From: Dermatophilaceae bacterium
GTDB lineage: Bacteria; Actinomycetota; Actinomycetes; Actinomycetales; Dermatophilaceae
Length of the DNA stretch: 10,431 bases
NCBI GenBank assembly: GCA_013361975.1
Contig: JABFXB010000145.1
Coordinates: forward strand, 1 to 10,431
Direction of reading: 5' to 3'
Under the pieces are notes generated by a model. It searched no databases. It worked only from the letters and a program-made list of their open reading frames with translations, and had not been told where the DNA came from. How positions within the stretch are numbered: position 1 is the stretch's first letter; every line of letters begins with the position of its first letter. The position numbers and the translations under genes are program-made. Positions 1 through 6,137 of this stretch are shown here, piece by piece.

Positions 1-105
1 CGTTGGTCGAGTGCTCAGTTTCGGACGGGTGGGGTGTGGGGATCTGGGCACTCGTTGGTCGAGTGCTCAGTTTCGGACGGGGTGGGGCGTGGGGAACTGG
101 GGACT
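1..105. repeat. Two-copy tandem repeat, about 52 bp unit
   Basis: Copy A (1-52) and copy B (53-105) share an identical 29-bp core (1-29 and 53-81) that begins CGTTGGTCGAGTGCTCAG. After the core the copies diverge slightly, with a 1-bp indel and a few substitutions in the G-rich half. Copy A starts at the window edge, so more copies may lie upstream. A small dyad CTCG-TTGGT-CGAG is visible at 51-63. No coding potential is evident. It is probably an intergenic repeat upstream of the methyltransferase gene; its function is unknown. Confidence 0.85.
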
Positions 106-119
106 CGGGGTCGGGTGGG
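79..119 (+). other. G-quadruplex-prone G-tract cluster
   Basis: Five GGGG tracts (79-82, 84-87, 91-94, 99-102, 107-110) are separated by loops of 1-4 nt and followed by GGG at 113-115 and 117-119. This fits the classic intramolecular G-quadruplex pattern on the + strand. The first repeat copy has a weaker version at 27-48 (G3-N1-G4-N3-G4-N4-G3). It lies 54 bp upstream of the likely start of the methyltransferase gene, on the coding strand. Folding is inferred from pattern only. Confidence 0.6.
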
Positions 120-172
120 CGCGTACGAAAAGTCGGTCGACGGCGAAGCCGGCGGCTGGGCAGGGTGGGGGC

Positions 173-949
173 GTGACGGCATACCCGATGCACGACCTCA
201 CCCCCAGCCCGTTCGACGAGCGTGTGGCACCCACGTACGACGAGGGGTCGGCGTACATGTTCGACCCGACGGTGCTCGGGCCCACGGTCGACGTGCTGCA
301 CGAGCTCGCCGGTGACGGACCGGCCCTCGAGCTCGCCGTGGGCACCGGACGCGTGGCCCTGCCGCTGCAGCAGCGCGGCGTGGAGGTGCACGGGATCGAC
401 TTCTCCGAGGCCATGGTCGCCGAGCTGCGGCGCAAGCCCGGCGGCGACCGCCTGCCCGTCACGATCGGCGACATGGCGACGACGCGGGTCGGCAGCGGCT
501 ACCGGCTCGTCTACCTCGTCTACAACACGATCACGAACCTGCTCACCCAGGACTCGCAGGTCGAGTGCTTCCGCACCGCCGCCGAACAGCTCGCTCCCGC
601 AGGCGCTTTCGTCATCGAGGTCTTCGTGCCGCAGCTGCGCCGCCTGCCGCCCGGGCAGTACGCCGTCCCCTTCCACGTGGGGGAGCGGCACGTCGGGCTC
701 GACACCGTGGACGTCGTGACCCAGCTCAGCGTCTCCCACCACTTCACGCAGGGCGGCGTCGACGCGAGCGGGCGGCGGCTCGCGACCTACGGCGCGTCGG
801 CGCACCGCTACGTCTGGCCGTCCGAGCTCGACCTCATGGCGCGGCTGGCCGGCCTGACGCTGCGCGACCGGTGGGCCGGCTGGACCCGGGCACCGTTCAC
901 CGCTGAGTCGGAGTCGCACGTGTCCGTGTGGGTCAAGGGCGCCGAGTGA
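173..949 (+). CDS. Class I SAM-dependent methyltransferase
   Basis: A 258-aa protein if started at GTG 173. ATG 188 (253 aa) is equally possible; neither has a convincing Shine-Dalgarno site, and the open frame upstream to position 11 runs through the tandem repeat, so it is unlikely to be coding. The Rossmann-fold methyltransferase motifs are clear: motif I ELAVGTGR at residues 53-60, the acidic end of strand 2 in VHGIDFSEAM at 72-81, GDM at 99-101, and VYNTITNLLTQ at 116-126, which matches the strand-4 region of the Methyltransf_25-like group. The C-terminal part (about 160-258) is a beta-rich substrate region ending SHVSVWVKG. The substrate cannot be told; small-molecule O- or N-methylation is the generic expectation. 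The stop lies 29 bp before rpe, but rpe has its own promoter, so the two are probably separate units. In many actinobacteria rsmB or fmt precedes rpe, so this gene may be a lineage-specific neighbour. Confidence 0.85.
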   Translation: MTAYPMHDLTPSPFDERVAPTYDEGSAYMFDPTVLGPTVDVLHELAGDGPALELAVGTGRVALPLQQRGVEVHGIDFSEAMVAELRRKPGGDRLPVTIGDMATTRVGSGYRLVYLVYNTITNLLTQDSQVECFRTAAEQLAPAGAFVIEVFVPQLRRLPPGQYAVPFHVGERHVGLDTVDVVTQLSVSHHFTQGGVDASGRRLATYGASAHRYVWPSELDLMARLAGLTLRDRWAGWTRAPFTAESESHVSVWVKGAE

Positions 950-966
950 GCGAACGGCCGCGCCCC

Positions 967-972
967 TAGGCT
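967..972 (+). promoter_or_regulatory. -10 box of a leaderless rpe promoter
   Basis: TAGGCT is a good actinobacterial -10 hexamer (TANNNT). It is followed 6 nt later by GTG 979, where transcription should start. No recognisable -35 box is seen about 17-18 bp upstream. The same hexamer stands before hisE at a similar distance. Confidence 0.6.
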
Positions 973-978
973 GTGCGC

Positions 979-1635
979 GTGCAGATCTCACCGAGCATCC
1001 TCTCCGCCGACTTCGCGAACCTCGAGGCCGAGCTGGGGCGCATCGCCAACGCCGACTGGGCGCACGTCGACGTCATGGACGCCCACTTCGTGCCGAACCT
1101 GACGCTGGGGCTGCCGGTCGTCGAGGCGCTGCTCAAGGTGAGCCCCATCCCGATCGACGCCCACCTCATGATCGAGGACCCAGACCGGTGGGCGCCGCAG
1201 TACGCCGAGGCGGGCTGCCAGTCGGTCACCTTCCACATCGAGGCCGCCCGCGACCCCCGTGCCCTGGCCCGGGCCCTGCGTGCGGCGGGCGCCCGCGCCT
1301 CGATGGCGATCAAGCCCGGCACCGACTTCGCGCCCTACGCCGACCTGCTTCCAGAGCTCGACATGGTGCTCGTCATGACCGTCGAGCCGGGATTCGGCGG
1401 CCAGTCGTTCATGGCCGACCAGATGCCGAAGGTGGCGCAGGTGCGCGAGGCCGTGCGCCGGCACGGCGGTGAGATCTGGATCCAGGTCGACGGCGGCGTG
1501 AGCGCCGACACGATCGAGCAGTGCGCCGAGGCGGGGGCGGACGTCTTCGTCGCCGGATCGGCGGTCTACGGGGCCGAGGACGCTGCCGGCGCCGTAGACG
1601 AGCTGCGCGCCCTCGCCGCGCGGCACCGCCACTGA
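979..1635 (+). CDS. rpe: Ribulose-phosphate 3-epimerase
   Basis: A 218-aa cytosolic TIM-barrel enzyme interconverting ribulose 5-phosphate and xylulose 5-phosphate in the pentose phosphate pathway. The start at GTG 979 is preferred over the in-frame GTG 973 because TAGGCT at 967-972 would place the transcription start at about 979 (leaderless), and the protein then begins VQISPSILSADF, matching the family. Key residues are present: S6 in PSILSAD, metal-binding H29 and D31 in HVDVMD, H62 in DAHLMI, catalytic D171 in QVDGG, and the phosphate-binding region with VEPGFGGQSF at 135-144 and VAGSAVYG at 191-198. Residue 35 is Ala where many homologues have Gly (MDGHFVPN), a mild variant. Length is normal for the family. 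Rpe sits just upstream of the riboflavin operon and shares with RibB the substrate ribulose 5-phosphate, so clustering makes metabolic sense. Confidence 0.97.
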   Translation: MQISPSILSADFANLEAELGRIANADWAHVDVMDAHFVPNLTLGLPVVEALLKVSPIPIDAHLMIEDPDRWAPQYAEAGCQSVTFHIEAARDPRALARALRAAGARASMAIKPGTDFAPYADLLPELDMVLVMTVEPGFGGQSFMADQMPKVAQVREAVRRHGGEIWIQVDGGVSADTIEQCAEAGADVFVAGSAVYGAEDAAGAVDELRALAARHRH

Positions 1636-1656
1636 CCGGCGCGGGGGGCGGTGGCG

Positions 1657-1691
1657 GCCGTCACGTGGGCGCGATGTGTGCACGTGACGGC
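1657..1691. repeat. 11-bp perfect inverted repeat (operator or terminator)
   Basis: GCCGTCACGTG at 1657-1667 is the exact reverse complement of CACGTGACGGC at 1681-1691, with a 13-nt spacer. It lies 21 bp after the rpe stop and just before the -10 box of the rib transcript. It could be the rpe terminator, though no T-tract follows the stem, or a protein-binding operator, because the right arm begins within the expected -35 region (about 1677-1682). Each arm contains the palindrome CACGTG. Confidence 0.7.
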
Positions 1692-1699
1692 GGCAGGTG

Positions 1700-1705
1700 C
1701 ATACT
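1700..1705 (+). promoter_or_regulatory. Probable -10 box of the riboflavin operon
   Basis: CATACT lies 7 nt before the first base of riboswitch helix P1 (1713), so transcription would start at about 1711-1713, right at the aptamer. A weak -35 candidate, TGTGCA, is at 1677-1682 with a 17-bp spacer and overlaps the loop and right arm of the inverted repeat. The call rests on position and the hexamer only. Confidence 0.45.
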
Positions 1706-1712
1706 GGGCGTA

Positions 1713-1837
1713 CGTGCTCCGGGGTCGGTGTAATTCCGAGCCGGCGGTTAAAGTCCGCGACCCGACCGCATCCAGCGGCCGGTTGACCTGGTGAAATTCC
1801 GGGACCGACGGTGAAAGTCCGGATGGGAGGCAGCACG
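1713..1837 (+). promoter_or_regulatory. FMN riboswitch aptamer (RFN element)
   Basis: The conserved RFN core is present almost base for base: CGGTGTAATTCCGAGCCGGC, then GGTTAAAGTCCGCGACCCG, the GGTTGACCTGGTGAAATTCC block near 1780-1800, and GGGACCGACGGTGAAAGTCC followed by GGATGGGAGGCAG. Helix P1 closes with CGTGCT (1713-1718) paired to AGCACG (1832-1837). The aptamer senses FMN and normally represses riboflavin synthesis or transport genes when FMN is high. It sits upstream of the transporter-ribDE-BA-H operon, as expected. Confidence 0.97.
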
Positions 1838-1956
1838 AGACAGGCCGTCGTGGTCTGGCGTCTTCGACATCCGTCGTCGGCTCCGGTCCGCGGGTGGCGT
1901 GTGGAGTACCCCGGAGTTCGTCCGTGCACCGACGAACGACCAAGGACGAACACCAC
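1838..1956 (+). promoter_or_regulatory. Riboswitch expression platform with competing hairpins
   Basis: This is a non-coding leader between the aptamer and ATG 1957. The ribosome binding site AAGGA is at 1942-1946. GTTCGTC at 1916-1922 can pair with GACGAAC at 1931-1937 (8-nt loop), leaving the ribosome binding site free. GTTCGTCC at 1916-1923 can instead pair with GGACGAAC at 1944-1951, which covers the GGA of the ribosome binding site. Other possible helices are CAGGCC/GGTCTG (1841-1846/1852-1857, one G-U pair), CTCCGG/CCGGAG (1881-1886/1911-1916) and TCGTCGG/CCGACGA (1874-1880/1929-1935). No hairpin followed by a T-tract is present, so translational control is more likely than intrinsic termination. 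Folding is read by eye. Confidence 0.6.
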
Positions 1957-2718
1957 ATGCAGGCTCTTGCTCTGGCCGACCAGACGAAGAACGTCTTCCA
2001 GCAGGCCATCGACGCCGCGATCCCGATCGGGCCCTACCAGCTGCACTGGCTGGAGCTCATCGGCGTGCTCATCGGCCTCGCCTCCGCCTACCTCGGCATG
2101 CGCCGGTGGGTCTGGGCATGGCCGGTCGGCATCCTCGCCAACGTCATGCTCTTCTTCGTGTACCTCGGAGCCGTGTTCGGCGCCGATGAGCGGATCCCGC
2201 TCTTCGGGCAGGCCGGCCGGCAGGTCTTCTTCATCGTCACGAGCATCTACGGCTGGTGGCGGTGGTCGCAGGTGCGGCGCCTCAACCACGCCGACGACGC
2301 GAGCGGCGTGGCCATCACCCCGCGCTGGGCCACCCCCCGTGAGCGGGCGGCCGTCGTGGTCTTCTGGCTCGTCGGCACCGTCGTCGTGCACCAGGCGTTC
2401 GTGTGGCTCTGGAACCTCTCGCCGAACCCGTTCTTCACGCCCGAGTGGTGGTTCTACTGGTGCGACGCGTGGATCTTCGTCGGCTCGATCGTGGCGACCT
2501 ACGCGATGGCTCGCGGCTGGAACGAGTTCTGGCTCGCCTGGATCGGCGTCGACCTCGTCGGCGTGCCGTTCGGCTTCGCCACCAACTACGTGCCCACCGC
2601 GGTGCTCTACACGTTCTACGGCCTCTTCGTGGTCTACGGCTTCACCCAGTGGGTCAAGGCGTCGCGGGTCGACAGCAACGACGTCGAGCCCCAGCTGGCC
2701 GGGACGACGACGGCTTGA
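1957..2718 (+). CDS. PnuC-family transporter, probable riboflavin importer (RibM/PnuX type)
   Basis: A 253-aa multi-pass membrane protein. ATG 1957 is chosen because AAGGA stands at 1942-1946, 10 nt upstream. It carries PnuC-family hallmarks: hydrophobic helices at about 31-48, 52-74 and 88-102, the aromatic motif GRQVFFIVTSIYGWWRW at 87-103, then helices at about 131-151, 168-186, 190-208 and 212-232. That gives about seven membrane segments, with a short polar C-terminal tail. PnuC proteins are facilitators for vitamins, with nicotinamide riboside as the classic substrate. Members placed behind an FMN riboswitch in actinobacteria (RibM/PnuX of Corynebacterium and Streptomyces) carry riboflavin. 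The RFN element immediately upstream and the rib genes immediately downstream support riboflavin as substrate. An import gene read first, with the synthesis genes behind it, lets one FMN signal control both supply routes. The substrate is inferred from context; nicotinamide riboside cannot be excluded. Confidence 0.88.
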   Translation: MQALALADQTKNVFQQAIDAAIPIGPYQLHWLELIGVLIGLASAYLGMRRWVWAWPVGILANVMLFFVYLGAVFGADERIPLFGQAGRQVFFIVTSIYGWWRWSQVRRLNHADDASGVAITPRWATPRERAAVVVFWLVGTVVVHQAFVWLWNLSPNPFFTPEWWFYWCDAWIFVGSIVATYAMARGWNEFWLAWIGVDLVGVPFGFATNYVPTAVLYTFYGLFVVYGFTQWVKASRVDSNDVEPQLAGTTTA

Positions 2719-2720
2719 CG

Positions 2721-3755
2721 GTGGGTGACTCCACGGCACCGGCGTGGATGCGGCGAGCGCTGCAGCTGGCCGCATCCGGGCCGTGGCCCGACCCGAACCC
2801 CCGCGTCGGCTGCGTGCTCGTCGGACCGGACGGCAGCGTCGTGGGGGAGGGCCACCACCGCGGGGCCGGCTCGCCGCACGCCGAGATCGAGGCGCTCGAG
2901 GCAGCCGGTGCGGCGGCGCAGGGTGCCTCGGCCTTCGTGACGCTGGAGCCCTGCTCGCACACCGGCCGCACCGGCCCGTGCGCCGACGCGCTCATCGAGG
3001 CCGGGGTCACGAGTGTCGTGTTCGCGCAGTCGGACCCCAACCCCGACGCCGCCGGCGGCGCCGAGCGGCTGCACGCTGCCGGCGTCCGCGTGACCGGCGG
3101 GGTGCTGGCCGAGGAGGCCGCAGCCCTCAACGCCAGGTGGGCGCGCACGGTCGCGCTGGGTCGACCCCTCGTCACCTGGAAGCTGGCCACGACGCTCGAC
3201 GGGCGCAGTGCAGCCGCCGACGGGACCAGCCAGTGGATCACCGGGGAAGCCGCCCGGGCCGACGTGCACACGTTGCGCGCCACGCGCGACGCGGTCCTCG
3301 TGGGCACCGGCACCGTGCTGGCCGACGACCCGCGCCTCACCGTGCGTATGCCGGACGGCGGGCTCGCGCCGCATCAGCCCCTTCGGGTGGTGATGGGGCT
3401 GCGCCCGGTGCCGCGCGACGCCAGGGTGGCGGCGACGCCCACCGAGGTTCTCCACCTGGCCACCCGTGATCCGCGCGAGGCGCTGGAGTCACTGTGGCAG
3501 AGGGGAGTCCGCGACGTCTGGCTCGAGGGCGGCCCGACGCTCGCCGCTGCCTTCCTGCGCGCGGGTCTCGTGGACGACGTCTACGCGTACGTCGCCCCGG
3601 CCTTCCTCGGCGGTGGCCGTCCCGCCGTCGGCGACCTCGGCGTCGAGTCCATCGGCGGGCTGCGGCGGCTCGACCTCGACGAGGTCGTCGTCGTCGGCAA
3701 CGACGTACGCATCCATGCCGTGCCACGCGCCGACGCACGCGCAGCAAACCGTTAG
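2721..3755 (+). CDS. ribD: Bifunctional diaminohydroxyphosphoribosylaminopyrimidine deaminase / 5-amino-6-(5-phosphoribosylamino)uracil reductase
   Basis: A 344-aa cytosolic enzyme for the second and third steps of riboflavin synthesis. The N-terminal zinc deaminase domain (about 1-145) has HAE at 53-55 (zinc His and catalytic Glu) and PCSHTGRTGPC at 77-87, whose C78 and C87 are zinc ligands. PNPRVGCVLV at 25-34 is the usual N-terminal signature. The C-terminal NADPH-dependent reductase domain (about 149-335) has LATTLDGRSA at 155-164, SQWIT at 170-174, GTGTVLADDPRLTVR at 195-209 and EGGPTLA at 269-275. The start at GTG 2721 is chosen because it lies 2 bp after the transporter stop and gives a normal N-terminus; the Shine-Dalgarno match is weak, so translation may be coupled to the upstream gene. 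ATG 2748 would clip the first helix. Frames upstream of 2721 overlap the transporter and are not real. Confidence 0.96.
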   Translation: MGDSTAPAWMRRALQLAASGPWPDPNPRVGCVLVGPDGSVVGEGHHRGAGSPHAEIEALEAAGAAAQGASAFVTLEPCSHTGRTGPCADALIEAGVTSVVFAQSDPNPDAAGGAERLHAAGVRVTGGVLAEEAAALNARWARTVALGRPLVTWKLATTLDGRSAAADGTSQWITGEAARADVHTLRATRDAVLVGTGTVLADDPRLTVRMPDGGLAPHQPLRVVMGLRPVPRDARVAATPTEVLHLATRDPREALESLWQRGVRDVWLEGGPTLAAAFLRAGLVDDVYAYVAPAFLGGGRPAVGDLGVESIGGLRRLDLDEVVVVGNDVRIHAVPRADARAANR

Positions 3756-3764
3756 GAGACAAGC

Positions 3765-4370
3765 ATGTTCACCGGAATCGTCGAGGAGCTCGGCACCGTC
3801 GCCGGCATCGAGCTCGGCGCAGATTCGGCGGTCCTCCGCATCGAGGGACCGCTCGTCGTCAGCGACGCCGCACACGGGGCCTCCATCGCGGTGAACGGCG
3901 TCTGCCTGACCGTCACCGAGCACGACACCACCGGCTTCACGGTCGACGTGATGGCCGAGACGCTCGACCGCAGCAGCCTCGGGGCGCTTCGCGAGGGCGA
4001 CCGCGTCAACCTCGAGCGGGCGATGCCCGCTGACGGCCGGTTCGGCGGCCACGTCGTCCAGGGCCACGTCGACGGCACTGCGACGATCACCGCACGCACT
4101 CCCGGCGACCGTTGGGAGACGGTCGACTTCACGCTCCCACCCGGCCTCGCGGCATACGTCGTCGAGAAGGGCTCGATCACCGTCGACGGTGTCTCGCTGA
4201 CCGTGGCGCACGTCGGCGAGGAGGCGTTCGGCGTCTCGCTCATTCCCACGACTCTCGACCTGACCACCCTGGGGCACAAGCGAGTCGGCGACGTCGTCAA
4301 CCTCGAGGTCGACGTGATCGCCAAGTACGTCGAGCGACTGCTCACCCACCGACAGGAGGTCACGTCATGA
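3765..4370 (+). CDS. ribE: Riboflavin synthase, alpha chain
   Basis: A 201-aa protein that dismutates two 6,7-dimethyl-8-ribityllumazines into riboflavin and the RibD product, the last step of the pathway. It begins MFTGIVEELG, the hallmark N-terminus. Two homologous lumazine-binding barrels are visible: the first carries SIAVNGVCLTV at 40-50, the second starts near VVQGHVDG at 97-104 and carries the matching SITVDGVSLTV at 137-147. The C-terminal helix KYVERLL that drives trimer formation is at 187-193. ATG 3765 follows AGGAG (3754-3758), which overlaps the ribD stop codon, so expression is tightly linked to ribD. The 3' end overlaps ribBA by ATGA. Also named ribC in some systems. Confidence 0.97.
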   Translation: MFTGIVEELGTVAGIELGADSAVLRIEGPLVVSDAAHGASIAVNGVCLTVTEHDTTGFTVDVMAETLDRSSLGALREGDRVNLERAMPADGRFGGHVVQGHVDGTATITARTPGDRWETVDFTLPPGLAAYVVEKGSITVDGVSLTVAHVGEEAFGVSLIPTTLDLTTLGHKRVGDVVNLEVDVIAKYVERLLTHRQEVTS

Positions 4371-5611
4371 CCGCTCTCTCGACCGTCGAGGCCGCGCTGG
4401 AGGCGCTCCGTGCAGGTCGGCCGGTCCTCGTCCTCGACAGCGAGGACCGCGAGAACGAGGGCGACCTCGTGCTCGCCGCCGAGACGGCCACGGAGGACTG
4501 GATGGCGTGGACGATCCGCCACTCGTCCGGCTACCTCTGTGCGCCCGTGCCCGACGAGGTCGCCGACCACCTCCAGCTGCCGCTGATGGTCTCCGAGAAC
4601 CGCGACCCGCTGCGGACGGCATACACGGTCTCGGTCGACGCGGCCACCGGCGTGACGACGGGCATCAGCGCCGCCGACCGGCTGCGCACCGTCCAGGTGC
4701 TGGCCGACCCGGAGGCCACGCCGGCCGACCTCATCCGGCCCGGGCACATCCTGCCGCTGCGGGCCCGTCACGGCGGAGTGCTCACCCGGCCGGGGCACAC
4801 CGAGGCCGCCGTCGACCTGGCCCGTCTGGCGGGCCTGGCGCCTGTCGCCGTCATCGGCGAGCTCGTGCACGACGACGGCCGGATGATGCGGTACGACGCG
4901 GTTCTCCACCTCGGGGGCGAGTTCGGCCTGCCGGTCATCACCATCGAGCAGCTCATCGACCACCGGCAGCGCCTCGACCGCGTCGAGCGCCTCGCGACCA
5001 CGCGCATCCCGACCGTGCACGGCACGTTCACCGCGCACGGCTACCGCGACACCCTCACCGGCGACGAGCACGTCGCCCTCGTCAGCCCGCGAGGACTGCA
5101 GGGGCTGAGCGCCTCGGGTCCCGTCCTGACGCGGCTGCACTCTGAGTGCCTGACGGGCGACGCGTTCGGCTCGCTGCGCTGCGACTGCGGTCCGCAGCTG
5201 CAGGCGTCGCTGGCTCGCATCGGCCGCGACGGTGGGGTCGTGGTCTACCTCGGGGGCCACGAGGGCCGCGGGGTCGGACTCGTCGACAAGCTGCGCGCGT
5301 ACGCCCAGCAGGACCGCGGCGCCGACACCGTCGACGCCCAGACGGCGCTCGGGCTGCCCGTCGACGCCCGCGAGTACGCCGCCGGCGCCGCGATCCTGCA
5401 CGACCTCGGGGCGACCGAGGTCGTGCTGCTGACCAACAACCCCAAGAAGGTGTCGGCCCTGCGCCACCTCGGCCTCGACGTCGTCGCGGTCGAGCGGCTG
5501 CACGGTCCGATGGGTGAGGACAACGAGAGGTACCTGGTCACCAAGAGGGACCGGATGGGTCACGACATCCCGGCCGCGGGCGAGCGGCACGGCGGCAAGG
5601 AGACGGCATGA
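4367..5611 (+). CDS. ribBA: Bifunctional 3,4-dihydroxy-2-butanone-4-phosphate synthase / GTP cyclohydrolase II
   Basis: A 414-aa fusion supplying both riboflavin precursors: RibB makes the four-carbon unit from ribulose 5-phosphate, RibA opens GTP. Start ATG 4367 overlaps the ribE stop (ATGA) and has a strong AGGAGG at 4354-4359. The RibB half (about 1-203) has DSEDRENEGDL at 24-34 with metal-binding E29, SGYLC at 54-58, TTGISAADR at 97-105, RPGH at 124-127 and RPGHTEA at 141-147 with the second metal ligand H144. The RibA half (about 208-403) has HSECLTGD at 258-265 and RCDCGPQ at 271-277, giving zinc ligands C261, C272 and C274, HEGRGVGL at 298-305, Y312, DAREY at 333-337 and LTNNPKK at 355-361. 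Odd residues: S25 where DDEDREN is usual, and G296 in YLGGHEGR where an Arg is expected. Other catalytic positions are kept, so I expect activity. Confidence 0.97.
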   Translation: MTALSTVEAALEALRAGRPVLVLDSEDRENEGDLVLAAETATEDWMAWTIRHSSGYLCAPVPDEVADHLQLPLMVSENRDPLRTAYTVSVDAATGVTTGISAADRLRTVQVLADPEATPADLIRPGHILPLRARHGGVLTRPGHTEAAVDLARLAGLAPVAVIGELVHDDGRMMRYDAVLHLGGEFGLPVITIEQLIDHRQRLDRVERLATTRIPTVHGTFTAHGYRDTLTGDEHVALVSPRGLQGLSASGPVLTRLHSECLTGDAFGSLRCDCGPQLQASLARIGRDGGVVVYLGGHEGRGVGLVDKLRAYAQQDRGADTVDAQTALGLPVDAREYAAGAAILHDLGATEVVLLTNNPKKVSALRHLGLDVVAVERLHGPMGEDNERYLVTKRDRMGHDIPAAGERHGGKETA

Positions 5612-6093
5612 AGGACGGCGCCCCCACCCTCACGACGGACGGCAGGGGCCTGCGTGTCGCGGTCGTCGCGGCGAGCTGGCACGAGCAGGTGATGGACGGG
5701 CTGCTCGACGGCGCCCGCCGCGGGCTCGCCGACGCCGGCGTCACGGACGTCGAGGTCGTGCGCGTGCCGGGCACGTTCGAGCTCTCGGTCGCGTGCGCCA
5801 CGCTCGCGGAGCGCTTCGACGCGCTCGTGGCGCTCGGTGTGGTGATCCGTGGGGGCACCCCCCACTTCGACTACGTGTGCCACGCGGCGACGTCCGGCAT
5901 CACCGAGGTTTCGGTGCGCACTGCGACCCCGATCGGGTTCGGTGTGCTCACCTGCGACGACGAGCAGCAGGCGCTCGACCGGGCCGGACTGCCCGGCTCC
6001 GCCGAGGACAAGGGCCACGAGGCCGCGACCGCCGCGGTCGCGACCGTGGTCGCGCTCCGGGCGGTCGCGTCGACGGGCGCCGCCACGACGTGA
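5608..6093 (+). CDS. ribH: 6,7-dimethyl-8-ribityllumazine synthase
   Basis: A 161-aa protein that condenses the RibD product (after dephosphorylation) with the RibB product to form lumazine; family members assemble as pentamers or 60-mer shells. Start ATG 5608 overlaps the ribBA stop (ATGA) and has AAGGAG at 5597-5602, 5 nt upstream. Signature sequences are VAVVAASWHEQVMDGLLDGA at 17-36, VPGTFELSVA at 53-62 (usually PG-S/A-FE-L/I-P), and GVVIRGGTPHFDYVC at 77-91 with the catalytic His H86. AEDKGHEAA at 132-140 matches the C-terminal helix region of the family (usually ...NKG.EAA). Length is normal. It is the last gene of the FMN-controlled operon; a separate promoter for hisE follows within 45 bp and no clear terminator is seen between them. 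Confidence 0.97.
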   Translation: MKDGAPTLTTDGRGLRVAVVAASWHEQVMDGLLDGARRGLADAGVTDVEVVRVPGTFELSVACATLAERFDALVALGVVIRGGTPHFDYVCHAATSGITEVSVRTATPIGFGVLTCDDEQQALDRAGLPGSAEDKGHEAATAAVATVVALRAVASTGAATT

Positions 6094-6123
6094 GCACTGG
6101 TCCGTTCGACGTCGCGCGGCCCG

Positions 6124-6129
6124 TAGGCT
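6124..6129 (+). promoter_or_regulatory. -10 box of a leaderless hisE promoter
   Basis: TAGGCT is identical to the hexamer before rpe and is followed by GGGCGACC and then GTG 6138. The 8-nt distance fits a transcript starting at or next to the start codon, and there is no Shine-Dalgarno site in the 44-bp gap after ribH. No clear -35 is seen. Confidence 0.6.
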
Positions 6130-6137
6130 GGGCGACC

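Noticed and set aside
1..105. Possible start of a CRISPR array
   Set aside because: There are only two copies, the 'spacer' is itself repeated with drift, no further repeats follow, and no cas gene is present.
11..172. N-terminal extension of the methyltransferase back to position 11
   Set aside because: It would encode the intergenic tandem repeat and G-tracts as a Gly/Trp-rich peptide without family similarity. GTG 173 or ATG 188 gives a normal length.
153..175. Leaderless promoter for the methyltransferase resembling those of rpe and hisE
   Set aside because: GGCTGGGC is shared with the hisE promoter, but the TA of the -10 box is missing and the distance to GTG 173 is too long.
2403..2720. 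N-terminal extension of RibD upstream of GTG 2721
   Set aside because: It lies inside the transporter gene in another frame and gives an Arg/Leu-rich translation unlike RibD. The family N-terminus starts right after 2721.
1811..2728. Long plus-strand open frame that begins inside the riboswitch
   Set aside because: It starts in the aptamer and reads the transporter gene out of frame as Ser/Arg-rich sequence.
988..2775. A 595-codon open frame on the minus strand across rpe, the riboswitch and the transporter
   Set aside because: It is antisense to well-identified genes and a structured RNA, has a low-complexity Arg/Asp/Gly/His-rich translation and no known domain. Such frames are common shadows in very GC-rich DNA.
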